Assembly: GCF_001457835.1 (NCBI RefSeq)
Contig: NZ_LN898230.1
Location: forward strand, 327,600 to 391,599
Length of the DNA: 64,000 bases
Direction of reading: 5' to 3'
DNA from: Fenollaria timonensis
Lineage (GTDB): Bacteria > Bacillota > Clostridia > Tissierellales > Peptoniphilaceae
Shown piece by piece: positions 25,529 through 33,665 of the stretch. Under the pieces are notes generated by a model. That model made no database searches. It was not told where the DNA came from and was given only the letters and a program-made list of their open reading frames with translations. The position numbers and the translations under genes are program-made. Every line of letters starts with the position of its first letter. The stretch's first letter is position 1.

Positions 25529-26674
25529 GTGATAAACATTAGAAAAGAATTACCTGAAATTTTTGATGAATTTAAAGATAAGAGAAGAGAATCATTTTTA
25601 AAAGTTAAAGAGATTAAGGATAAAAACATACCAGTCATAGGCATATTCTGCACATTTTTCCCGCAAGAGATTGCTCTTGCAGCAGGTGCGACATCTGTAT
25701 CACTTTGTTCGACATCTGATGAAACTATCAAAGATGCTGAAAAAGATCTACCGACAAACCTTTGCCCACTTATCAAGGCAAGCTATGGCTTTGCTATTAC
25801 AGATAAGTGTCCCTTCTTCTATTTCTCAGACCTTATAGTTGGAGAAACGACTTGCGATGGCAAGAAGAAGATGTATGAGTACTTAGGCGAGTTTAAAAAC
25901 GTTTATGTAATGGAGCTACCACAAAAGAGATCCGAAGAGAGCCTTAAGTTGTGGACGGCTGAAATAAAAAAACTTGCTGACTACGTATCAAAAGAGTTTG
26001 GTGTAGAGATAACAGAAGAAAAACTTAGAGAAGCAACTGTAATCAAAAATGCTGAGAGAAGTGCTGTTAAAGACTTTTATGGCATAATGAAAGCCGATGA
26101 ACTTCCTATCATGGGTTTAGACTTGTGGCACGTCTTAAATGGAGTGCAATTTGAATTCGACAAGAAGGCAGTGGCTGATGAACTAAAAAAGCTTAAGGAA
26201 AAAGTCCTAAGTGAGAACAAGCGCATCACTGGCAAAAAGAGGATACTTATAACAGGCTGCCCAATAGGTGGAGCGACTGAAAAAGTTATCGAAGCTGTTG
26301 AAAATAACGGTGGAATTGTAGTTGCTTATGAAAATTGTGGGGGAGCTAAGGCGATAGATGAAAACGTTGACTTAGAGAACCCAGACATATATGATGCACT
26401 TGCTAAGAAGTATCTAAATATTGGCTGCGCATGCATTAGCCCTAACACACCAAGACTAAATCTATTATCAAGAATGATAGAGGACTACAAAGTAGATGGT
26501 GTAGTGGATATGCAGCTTCAAGCGTGTACGCCATTCCAAGTAGAAACAAAGACCATAAGAGACTTTGTCACAAAAGAAAAGAAAACTCCTTATATCCAAG
26601 TAGAAACTGATTATTCAAAATCAGACTTGGGCCAATTAAACACAAGAATCGAAGCGTTCTTAGAAATGCTATAG
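25529..26674 (+). CDS. double-cubane-cluster reductase, 2-hydroxyacyl-CoA dehydratase family
   Basis: 381 residues of the HgdB/FldB-like fold in its stand-alone DCCP form. Cluster-ligand Cys candidates lie in GIFCTFFPQEIALAAGA, LPTNLCPLIKASYGF, GETTCDGKKK, ENCGGAK, GCACISPN and LQACTPFQ. Such proteins hold a [8Fe-9S] double cubane and reduce small, inert molecules after ATP-driven electron transfer from an activase. The natural substrate is unknown. It starts at GTG 25529 after GAGAGGAAG. No dedicated activase is adjacent; the only ASKHA ATPase nearby is the corrinoid activator. Confidence 0.85.
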   Translation: MINIRKELPEIFDEFKDKRRESFLKVKEIKDKNIPVIGIFCTFFPQEIALAAGATSVSLCSTSDETIKDAEKDLPTNLCPLIKASYGFAITDKCPFFYFSDLIVGETTCDGKKKMYEYLGEFKNVYVMELPQKRSEESLKLWTAEIKKLADYVSKEFGVEITEEKLREATVIKNAERSAVKDFYGIMKADELPIMGLDLWHVLNGVQFEFDKKAVADELKKLKEKVLSENKRITGKKRILITGCPIGGATEKVIEAVENNGGIVVAYENCGGAKAIDENVDLENPDIYDALAKKYLNIGCACISPNTPRLNLLSRMIEDYKVDGVVDMQLQACTPFQVETKTIRDFVTKEKKTPYIQVETDYSKSDLGQLNTRIEAFLEML

Positions 26675-26683
26675 ATAAAAGAT

Positions 26684-26709
26684 AAGGCTCTCATTATGAG
26701 GGCCTTTCG
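26684..26709 (+). terminator. hairpin ending the corrinoid operon
   Basis: A 10-bp stem (AAGGCTCTCA with TGAGGGCCTT, one G-T pair) lies 9 nt after the stop. The T tract is short. Confidence 0.55.
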
Positions 26710-26742
26710 CTTATACATAAGAGCCATCGATAAGGCTCTATA

Positions 26743-26775
26743 CAAAGAAAGAGTCGAGCAATATCGCTTGACTCT
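26743..26775 (-). terminator. terminator of the small RNA gene
   Basis: On the minus strand a 10-bp stem (AGAGTCAAGC with GCTCGACTCT, one G-T pair) is followed by TTCTTTG. It sits directly after the 3' arm of the RNA's closing stem. Confidence 0.75.
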
Positions 26776-26777
26776 TT

Positions 26778-26960
26778 TGATATGTAATCCCATTATGTGC
26801 CGTTTTTCATAAGTAATTTATCCCCGCATATACGAGGTGGGTCCGTTGTCTACAATATCTAATGTCCACTTAAGGCATATTATCAGTTGTAAAACGTCAC
26901 AGTCCCATATTATTATTGTCGGTTAAATTAATATGAAAAGCGGTCACTACAGGATATCTT
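26778..26960 (-). ncRNA. ssrS: probable 6S RNA
   Basis: A roughly 180-nt transcript is bounded by a consensus promoter and an intrinsic terminator and has no ORF. Folding by eye gives a long rod. The ends pair (GATAT with ATATC, TGTAGT with GATTACA), then TTTTCATA with TATGAAAA, then TAATTTA with TAAATTA. A central bubble follows, then GGGACTGT with ACAACGGACCC and an apical stem-loop around GCCTTAAGTGG. The 3' side of the bubble can form a small hairpin (CCTCG with CGGGG), as in Bacillus-type 6S RNAs. 6S RNA binds the housekeeping RNA polymerase and mimics an open promoter. The identity rests on structure, not on a database match. Confidence 0.65.
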
Positions 26961-26966
26961 AACTAT

Positions 26967-26995
26967 ATTATATAGCAAACGCATTTAAAATGCAA
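26967..26995 (-). promoter_or_regulatory. promoter of the small RNA gene
   Basis: Minus strand: TTGCAT (26995-26990), 17 nt, TATAAT (26972-26967). Transcription would start near 26960. It overlaps the 3' flank of the pseudouridine synthase gene on the same strand. Confidence 0.8.
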
Positions 26996-27000
26996 GGAAA

Positions 27001-27897
27001 TTAGATAATTTTTTTAGAAAAATTTATTATATCAGCGTGGTCACTCACTTCATAATGCCTTTCCTCATTAGTCCTCGGGTCATTAAAGCTTATTTTAAAG
27101 GAGTGAAGCAATTGTCTATCTACATCGTCATAAGTCTTGTCATTATATAGCGTGTCGCCAACTATAGGAAAGCCTAAGTAAGCTAGGTGCAGCCTTATCT
27201 GATGTGTCCTACCAGTAATGAGCTCCGCTTCGGCTATGGAGTATTTTTCGCTGCTTATAACTTTCTTGAATATGGTTTTAGCGTAATCACCATCGCCATC
27301 GTCACAGATCATCTTCTTAATGTGATCATTCTCATCGGTCTTGATATTTTTCTCAACAACTATCTCATCATAAGGAAAAGATCCATCAACTACCGCGTGA
27401 TACTTCTTTCTGAAGCTGCCATCTTCCATCTGCTGCATTAGACTATAATGGGCAAATGGATTTTTAGCGACCACCATCAGTCCCGTCGTGTTCATGTCAA
27501 GCCTATTAACAAGGCGGACGCGCCTCTTAAGACCACGCGACTGAAATAAATTGATCAGGGCATTGTAAAGGGTACTCCCTTGATTGTTCTTCGTCTCATG
27601 AACGAGGATGTTTTTTTCTTTGTTGATGACAATGTAGTCAATGGTCTCGTCAACTATATCGATATCGCTGCTAAAGTCATCAGCTTGAGTCTCTTCTTCG
27701 GGCATATGTATCCTTAAGACCTCGCCCTTAATGATCGGCAGGTCCTTGCGACGAAATTCTTCATTTACATATATATCTTTATTTAAGTAGCTTCGTCTAA
27801 AAAGTCTTTTTGATATTTTGAATTCATCTATCATTTCACTCATCTTATCATAAGATCTCTTAGCGACAAAGCTTACATTGTATTCATCGTTAATCAC
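27001..27897 (-). CDS. RluA/RluD-type 23S rRNA or tRNA pseudouridine synthase
   Basis: 298 residues. Motif I carries the catalytic Asp in RLVNRLDMNTTGLMVVAKN (about residues 132-150); motif II is TGRTHQIRLHLAYLGFPIVGD. The N-terminal 80 residues form a degenerate S4-like region (IKGEVLRIHMPE). The enzyme isomerises specific uridines in RNA; which site is unknown. Its stop codon is immediately followed by the small RNA promoter on the same strand. The ATG at 27897 has TAGGTGATAAAGTG upstream on the minus strand. Full length. Confidence 0.9.
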   Translation of the reverse strand: MINDEYNVSFVAKRSYDKMSEMIDEFKISKRLFRRSYLNKDIYVNEEFRRKDLPIIKGEVLRIHMPEEETQADDFSSDIDIVDETIDYIVINKEKNILVHETKNNQGSTLYNALINLFQSRGLKRRVRLVNRLDMNTTGLMVVAKNPFAHYSLMQQMEDGSFRKKYHAVVDGSFPYDEIVVEKNIKTDENDHIKKMICDDGDGDYAKTIFKKVISSEKYSIAEAELITGRTHQIRLHLAYLGFPIVGDTLYNDKTYDDVDRQLLHSFKISFNDPRTNEERHYEVSDHADIINFSKKII

Positions 27898-27959
27898 TTT
27901 ATCACCTAAATAAATTATAATATATTTTTCTAGCTTTTACAAGTAGATGGCTTAAGTCA

Positions 27960-27988
27960 TTGAAAAATTACTCTATTTGTTGTATAAT
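27960..27988 (+). promoter_or_regulatory. promoter of the NAD kinase gene
   Basis: TTGAAA (27960-27965), 17 nt, TATAAT (27983-27988), 23 nt before the ATG at 28012. Confidence 0.75.
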
Positions 27989-28011
27989 TAATAATTATAA
28001 GAGGTGAAGAA

Positions 28012-28815
28012 ATGAGTGAGAGAATTATAAATATACTCGCAAAGGATGACGAGCTTAGCAAAAAGATCTTGCTAGAGCTTGAAGAAAAGCTTGATGCACG
28101 CGGCTTTCTTACTACGAGAGACTTTAGTAATGAGGCTGAACTTTCCATCGTTATAGGCGGAGACGGATCCTTCTTAAGAAGCGTTCACGAAAATGATTTT
28201 CCCGAAGTGCCTTTTGTTGGCTTCAATACAGGTCACTTAGGTTTCTTTCAAGAGCTTTCTATTGATGACGTCGATAAATTTGTCGAAAATTATATAAAGA
28301 GTGAGTTTAAACAAGAGTCACTACACTTAATCGAGACAAGCGTTCACTACGAAGGCGGCGAGTCAAAACTATATTCAGTTAATGAGATGGTTGTTAAAGC
28401 AAACAAATCAAAGGCCGTTGAACTCGATGTATTTATTAATTCTGATTACTTGGAAAGATTTTTTGGCGACGGGCTTATAGTCTCAACACCAGCTGGCAGC
28501 ACTGCATATAACTACTCAGTTAGAGGTAGCGTAGTGCATCCAAAGCTTGAGTGCATACAAATGACTCCGCTCGCACCCATTAACTCAAAAGCTTTTAGGT
28601 CCTTACAAAACTCAATCATCGTTCCACCAAACTTTATTATAAGATTTGAGCCAAAGAAGAGATATGAAGGAGAGATCATACTTCTTAACGATGGCGAAGA
28701 ACGTATCTTCAAAAACGTCACTAGCGTAGAGATAAACCTAAGCTACAAGAAGATATATAGGATAGTATTTTCGAAGAATATTTACTGGAACAATCTAAAA
28801 GATAAATTTTTATAG
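28012..28815 (+). CDS. nadK: NAD(+) kinase
   Basis: 267 residues. It phosphorylates NAD to NADP using ATP or polyphosphate. The diagnostic GGDGS loop is at residues 49-53 (VIGGDGSFLRSV). The NTGHLGFF motif follows, then the second nucleotide-binding region GDGLIVSTPAGSTAYNYS (about 153-170) and the terminal beta region. The length and start (GAGGTGAAGAA before the ATG) are normal. The following PHP-domain gene begins 9 nt downstream and is probably cotranscribed. Confidence 0.95.
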   Translation: MSERIINILAKDDELSKKILLELEEKLDARGFLTTRDFSNEAELSIVIGGDGSFLRSVHENDFPEVPFVGFNTGHLGFFQELSIDDVDKFVENYIKSEFKQESLHLIETSVHYEGGESKLYSVNEMVVKANKSKAVELDVFINSDYLERFFGDGLIVSTPAGSTAYNYSVRGSVVHPKLECIQMTPLAPINSKAFRSLQNSIIVPPNFIIRFEPKKRYEGEIILLNDGEERIFKNVTSVEINLSYKKIYRIVFSKNIYWNNLKDKFL

Positions 28816-28824
28816 GAGGCATAG

Positions 28825-29625
28825 ATGTACGATTTTCATTTGCATTCAAATTTTTCAGTTGACTGCAAGGTCCCGCCGGAGGACATGGTCAAAGAGGCTA
28901 TAAAGATGGGTTTGAAAGCTATATGCTTTACTGATCACATAGACCTTTCACTTGACCAAGACAAAAGTAAAAACGTCCTTTTTAATATTGAGGACTATAT
29001 AAAAGAGATAAACAAATTAAAATACACATATATTAATGAGATAGAAGTCTTAAAAGGAGCTGAGTTTGGTCTTCAACTTGGTTTAATTGATGAATATGAT
29101 GAGCTAAGCAAAAACCCTTTTGATTTCATATTATGCTCAATTCACAGCATCGATGGCGAAAGGATTTTCTCTAGAGAGAAGAGCTTTGAAAGTGATTACG
29201 AAAGAGGTCAAGTGCGCTACTATACAGAGCTATTAGAAGTAGTGAAACGCTTTGACAGCTTCGACTCAGTCGCACACATAGACTTTATCGACAGATATTA
29301 CAAATTCAAAGACATCGACTATGAATTTTCTGATGCGGCTAAGGAGCTTGTTTATGAGATACTAAAAGTCCTAGTAGATAAGGGCAAGGCGCTTGAGATA
29401 AATACAGCTGCACTTCGCTATGATATGAAGAGCTTTCATCCGCAAGACGAGATACTTGATATGTATAAGTCCTTAGGAGGCGAGCTAGTCACAGTTGGTT
29501 CAGACGCTCACTACGCTGAAGACCTTGCTTATGGCATAAAGGACGCAGAAAAGTATCTTAAGGAAAAAGGCTTTAAGTACTTGTATATTTATAAGAAGAG
29601 AAGGCCATATCCAATACATTTGTAA
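28825..29625 (+). CDS. PHP-domain phosphatase, histidinol-phosphatase (HisJ/HisK) type
   Basis: 266 residues. PHP metal-binding residues are seen in YDFHLHSNFSVDC (His5, His7), FTDHIDLS, the Glu of GAEFGLQLG, CSIHSIDGE, VAHIDFI and the final VGSDAH. The family hydrolyses histidinol phosphate in the last but two step of histidine synthesis. No other his genes are near, so a different phosphoester substrate is possible. It follows nadK with a GGAGGC site and ends before a promoter/operator region at 29646. Confidence 0.85.
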   Translation: MYDFHLHSNFSVDCKVPPEDMVKEAIKMGLKAICFTDHIDLSLDQDKSKNVLFNIEDYIKEINKLKYTYINEIEVLKGAEFGLQLGLIDEYDELSKNPFDFILCSIHSIDGERIFSREKSFESDYERGQVRYYTELLEVVKRFDSFDSVAHIDFIDRYYKFKDIDYEFSDAAKELVYEILKVLVDKGKALEINTAALRYDMKSFHPQDEILDMYKSLGGELVTVGSDAHYAEDLAYGIKDAEKYLKEKGFKYLYIYKKRRPYPIHL

Positions 29626-29645
29626 TAATTAATAAAAAACATTTA

Positions 29646-29682
29646 ATCACTCCTTGATTATTTTGTCAAGGAGTGATACAAT
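29646..29682 (+). promoter_or_regulatory. promoter overlapped by a 12-bp inverted repeat (candidate operator)
   Basis: A perfect inverted repeat, ATCACTCCTTGA (29646-29657) and TCAAGGAGTGAT (29666-29677), is separated by 8 nt. Inside it lie TTGATT (29654-29659) and, 17 nt on, TACAAT (29677-29682), a usable promoter for the ABC exporter pair. No T tract follows, so this is better explained as an operator than a terminator. A repressor bound here would cover both promoter boxes. Confidence 0.6.
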
Positions 29683-29720
29683 ATTTAGGAACACGAAAGA
29701 TTTACAAAGGAGGGGGCACT

Positions 29721-31481
29721 ATGTTTAAATCTTTAAAACCTCTTTTAAAATATTTCAGAAAGTACAAAGTGCAGTATATCTTAGGTATATTTTTCCTGCT
29801 GTTCATAGACGTTGTTCAGCTATATATACCACAAATACTTAAGTACTTCGCAAACGACTATCAAAGGGGAGTTCTAACTATGGCTTCGGCGACTAAGTAT
29901 GCTATACTAACCATAGTAACTGGACTGATGGTTGCTGTTGCGAGATATTTTTGGAGAAACTTTATTATTGGTAACTCGATGAGAGTTGATTATGATTTGA
30001 GAAAGGATTTCTTTTGGAAATTGACAAGTCTTTCTCAAAATTTTTTTAATACGCACAAAACAGGTGACTTAATGAGTCTTGCAACTAACGACATCAACGC
30101 TGTTAGGATGACTCTGGGTCAAGGCATCATCATGTTCATTGACTCAACATTCTTACTTATACTAAACCTTGTTATGATGATAAAAACAACAAATGTTTTG
30201 TTTGCATCAAAAGTTTTATTCACTATACCACTAATTATACTCATAGTAATGAGGTTTGGTGGTGTTATTCATTCACGCTTCAAAGCTGTTCAAGCACAAT
30301 ATGGTACTATCACTGACAGAGCTCAAGAAAACTTCTCAGGGATCAGAATCATAAAAGCCTTTGGACAAGAGGAAGAGAATGCAAAATTATTCAGAGAAGA
30401 AAATCAAAATTATTATGATAAAAATATTGAATTAGCAAAATTACAAAGCTTTTTCAATCCATTCATTCATGTACTAAGCAATATTAGTTATATGCTACTT
30501 TTATTCTTCGGAGCAAAAGAAGTTATGGCGGGCACTATGCTTCTAGGTGACTTTATTGCATTCAATGCTTACTTAGGACTTATGATGTGGCCAGCAAGAG
30601 CACTTGGCATGGTTATAGTCTTCATGCAAAGAGGTGCTGCGTCCATGGATAGGCTGACAAATATATTCAGGACAGAGCCAGAAATTGTCGACAGAGAAGG
30701 AGCTATCGAGCTAGACGAAATAAAAGGCAATATTGAATTTAAAAACGTTTCATTTAAATATGCACCTGAGCTGCCATATGCACTTAAAGACATAAGCTTT
30801 AAGATAGAGCCAGGTAAGACACTTGCCATACTAGGCAGAACTGGTAGCGGCAAGTCGAGTATAGTTAATGTACTTCTTAGACTTTATGATATAAATGAGG
30901 GCGAGATACTTGTTGATGGTCATGACGTTAAGGACGTAACACTTAATTCTTTAAGAGAAAATATCTCTTATGTGCCGCAAGATGACTTTTTATTCTCAAA
31001 AACTGTTAAGGAAAATATTGAGTTTCACTACGAGCATAAGCTTGATGACGAGATGATAGAAAAGTACGCGAAGATAGCTGGAGTCTACGACGACATTATA
31101 GAGTTTAAAGATGGTTTTGACACTATATTAGGCGAAAGAGGCGTAACGCTATCTGGCGGACAAAAGCAAAGAGTATCGATTGCGAGAGCCTTGGCAAAGG
31201 AAAAGAACGTTTTAATCATGGACGACTCTCTATCTGCTGTAGATACACAAACTGAAGAAGAGATACTAAAAAATCTTAACACAGACGAAGCGGATGTTTC
31301 AAAAATCATTATTTCACATAGAGTTTCGACTATAAAAGATGCTGATGAAATACTATTTATTGAGGACGGAGCCATAGTTGAGAGAGGCACACACGATGAG
31401 CTTGTTTCACTTGGCGGCAGATACAATAAATTATATGAAGATCAATTACTAGAGCAAAAGATAAATAGAGGTGATGAGTAA
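29721..31481 (+). CDS. ABC exporter half-transporter, degenerate-site subunit (BmrC-like)
   Basis: 586 residues from ATG 29721, after AAGGAGGGGG. An in-frame upstream GTG would contain this ribosome site. Six membrane helices (about 15-305) precede a nucleotide-binding domain with Walker A LGRTGSGKSS (about 370-379), signature LSGGQKQRVS (about 476) and Walker B LIMDDSLSAVD. The catalytic Glu after Walker B is Asp here, the mark of the weak ATPase site in heterodimeric exporters such as BmrC/BmrD and TM287/288. The size matches BmrC. It exports drugs, peptides or lipids; the substrate is unknown. Its stop overlaps the partner's start (TAATG). Confidence 0.9.
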   Translation: MFKSLKPLLKYFRKYKVQYILGIFFLLFIDVVQLYIPQILKYFANDYQRGVLTMASATKYAILTIVTGLMVAVARYFWRNFIIGNSMRVDYDLRKDFFWKLTSLSQNFFNTHKTGDLMSLATNDINAVRMTLGQGIIMFIDSTFLLILNLVMMIKTTNVLFASKVLFTIPLIILIVMRFGGVIHSRFKAVQAQYGTITDRAQENFSGIRIIKAFGQEEENAKLFREENQNYYDKNIELAKLQSFFNPFIHVLSNISYMLLLFFGAKEVMAGTMLLGDFIAFNAYLGLMMWPARALGMVIVFMQRGAASMDRLTNIFRTEPEIVDREGAIELDEIKGNIEFKNVSFKYAPELPYALKDISFKIEPGKTLAILGRTGSGKSSIVNVLLRLYDINEGEILVDGHDVKDVTLNSLRENISYVPQDDFLFSKTVKENIEFHYEHKLDDEMIEKYAKIAGVYDDIIEFKDGFDTILGERGVTLSGGQKQRVSIARALAKEKNVLIMDDSLSAVDTQTEEEILKNLNTDEADVSKIIISHRVSTIKDADEILFIEDGAIVERGTHDELVSLGGRYNKLYEDQLLEQKINRGDE

Positions 31482-33505
31482 TGGAAAGAAACATAGACGA
31501 TATTAATTATCAAGGCAAAAACTCTAAAAACACCTTTAGAAGGATGCTCTCATATGCAAGGCCATATACATTCCAGCTTATATTAACCTTCCTAATGATA
31601 GTCGCGTTAACAGGATTAGCGCTTGTAAGCCCTTATCTAATCAAGGTTGCCATAGATGAGCACATACAAGTCGAAAACATCAAGATGTATGAGTACCCAG
31701 CGGCTAATGAACACACTTTGAGTATCAAATATACTAAGGATAATATGAAAGATGGCATAGACTACTTCATTAGAGAAACTGATCTTAGTAAGGAAGAAAA
31801 AGCTCAATACGAAGACAAAGGAGCCTATCACCTAAAAGAAGAAGATGGCAGAGCTTACCTTTATAAATCAGGTGACGAGACAAAGAGCCCTGTCTATGAA
31901 GTGCCAATGTCTGAGTATAAGGCATATAGAGACAAAGACTTTAAAGCCATAAACAAATTAAGCTTATACTTTTTACTAACAATAATATTAACTTTTGTTC
32001 TTGACTATTTACAAACGATGTCCATCACTATAGCATCGCAAAAGATGATTTATAGCATGAGAACTGAAGTTTATGACCATATCATATCAAGGTCTCTAAG
32101 CTTTTTCGATAGAAATGCAATAGGCAGACTAACCACAAGGCTAACTAATGATATTGAAGCAATCAGCGAAATGTATTCAGACGTTATGATAACACTGTTT
32201 AAAGACATCTTCATGCTTGCGGGCATCATGATTTTTATGCTGTCTATGGACTTAAAGCTAAGCTTACTAAGCTTTATTACGCTGCCATTTATATTTGCGA
32301 TTTCAATATTCTTTAGAGGCAAGATTAGAAAGATACTTGCACTATCGAGAAAGAAATTATCGCTAATAAACTCAAAACTTAGTGAAAACATCTCTGGCAT
32401 GAGGCTAATCCATATCTTTGGTAAAGAAAATAAAATTAATAGAGAGTTTGATGAAGCAAATGCTGACTATAGAAACACTATGCTTAGAAGGGTAAAGATA
32501 TTCTCAATATATAGACCATCGATAGACATCATTAGAAACGTAGCCATTGCGAGCCTTATCTACTTCGGCGCGAAAGAAGTTTTGAATGAGACCATGTATT
32601 TTGGTATGCTATACCTTTTCATTGATTATTTAAAGAAATTCTTTATGCCAATCATGGACCTTACTGAAAAGTATAACATCACTCAGTCGGCTATGGTTTC
32701 AGCTGAGAGGGTCTTTGCGATACTTGATGATGATAGCGAAATTAAAAATCCTGAAAATCCACTTCCATTTGATGACATTCAAGGTGAAATCGAGTTTAGA
32801 AACGTTAGCTTCAGCTATATTGAAGGCGAGCCAGTTCTTAAAAACATCTCATTTAAGATTAAGAAAGGCGAATCGGTTGCCCTTGTTGGACCAACTGGTT
32901 CGGGTAAGACGTCTATCATATCACTATTAACAAGATTCTATGAGATAGATGAAGGTGAGATACTAATCGACGGCATAAACATAAACGATGTTAGAAAAGA
33001 AGATCTAAGGAAGAACATTGGAGTCGTTCTTCAAGACGTATTTTTATTCTCGGGAACTATAAGAGACAATATCAAGCTGAATAAAGATATATCTGACGAA
33101 GAGATTATTAAAATATCGAAGTATGTAAACGCTGATTCATTTATACAAAAACTACCAAGCAAATACGATGAACCCGTTATGGAGAGGGCATCGACACTAT
33201 CATCAGGCCAAAGGCAGCTATTAAGTTTTGCAAGAACACTTGTTTATGAACCGAAGATACTTGTACTTGACGAGGCAACAGCAAACATTGATACAGAGAC
33301 GGAGCTATTAATTCAAGACGCAGTGAAGAAACTTATCAAGGGAAGAACGTCTATCGCCATAGCGCATAGGCTGTCAACTATACAACACGTTGATAAGATA
33401 CTAGTTATTAAGAACGGTACAATCAGAGAGGAGGGTACACATCAAGAGCTTCTTGATAAGAAGGGTCTTTACTACGACTTATATAGACTTCAATATGACA
33501 AATAA
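31481..33505 (+). CDS. ABC exporter half-transporter, active-site subunit (BmrD-like)
   Basis: 674 residues. The first membrane helix (about 28-50) is followed by an insertion of about 95 mostly charged residues before helix 2. This is an extracytoplasmic domain placed as in BmrD, whose size (673) is nearly the same. The nucleotide-binding domain has Walker A LVGPTGSGKTSII (about 468), a slightly altered signature LSSGQRQLLS (about 572) and canonical Walker B LVLDEATANID with the catalytic Glu. Together with the upstream subunit it forms one asymmetric exporter. Its terminator has been invaded by an IS at 33554. Confidence 0.92.
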   Translation: MERNIDDINYQGKNSKNTFRRMLSYARPYTFQLILTFLMIVALTGLALVSPYLIKVAIDEHIQVENIKMYEYPAANEHTLSIKYTKDNMKDGIDYFIRETDLSKEEKAQYEDKGAYHLKEEDGRAYLYKSGDETKSPVYEVPMSEYKAYRDKDFKAINKLSLYFLLTIILTFVLDYLQTMSITIASQKMIYSMRTEVYDHIISRSLSFFDRNAIGRLTTRLTNDIEAISEMYSDVMITLFKDIFMLAGIMIFMLSMDLKLSLLSFITLPFIFAISIFFRGKIRKILALSRKKLSLINSKLSENISGMRLIHIFGKENKINREFDEANADYRNTMLRRVKIFSIYRPSIDIIRNVAIASLIYFGAKEVLNETMYFGMLYLFIDYLKKFFMPIMDLTEKYNITQSAMVSAERVFAILDDDSEIKNPENPLPFDDIQGEIEFRNVSFSYIEGEPVLKNISFKIKKGESVALVGPTGSGKTSIISLLTRFYEIDEGEILIDGININDVRKEDLRKNIGVVLQDVFLFSGTIRDNIKLNKDISDEEIIKISKYVNADSFIQKLPSKYDEPVMERASTLSSGQRQLLSFARTLVYEPKILVLDEATANIDTETELLIQDAVKKLIKGRTSIAIAHRLSTIQHVDKILVIKNGTIREEGTHQELLDKKGLYYDLYRLQYDK

Positions 33506-33529
33506 TATATAAGGATATATATAGAAGAA

Positions 33530-33553
33530 AAACTAATTTATTGAGATTAGTTT
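33530..33553 (+). terminator. left copy of duplicated terminator palindrome (IS target duplication)
   Basis: A 24-bp sequence, AAACTAAT then an 8-nt loop region then ATTAGTTT, is repeated exactly at 35135-35158. The original terminator of the exporter operon was this hairpin plus the TTTTTCTTTTTTT now found only after the right copy. The left copy has lost its T tract to the IS. Confidence 0.85.
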
Positions 33554-33565
33554 CAGACTGTTGAC

Positions 33566-33601
33566 AAAGTAGGCGTATTTTTATAAAAATACGCCTACTT
33601 T
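33566..33601. repeat. perfect 36-nt palindrome at the IS left end
   Basis: AAAGTAGGCGTATTTTTA is followed directly by its exact reverse complement and then TTT. Read inward it can act as a terminator shielding the transposase gene from outside transcription and replacing the target terminator that the insertion disarmed. It is the same at the other copy (56760-56795). Confidence 0.8.
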
Positions 33602-33665
33602 TTTACTTGAAAACCTCTTAAAATACACATCTATTGGGTATATATAATACATAGAAGGTGATAAA

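Noticed and set aside
29673-29720. Leader peptide before the BmrC-like gene, as in Bacillus bmrB attenuation
   Set aside because: The only upstream reading is in frame with the exporter gene and contains its ribosome site; no separate leader ORF with stop is present.
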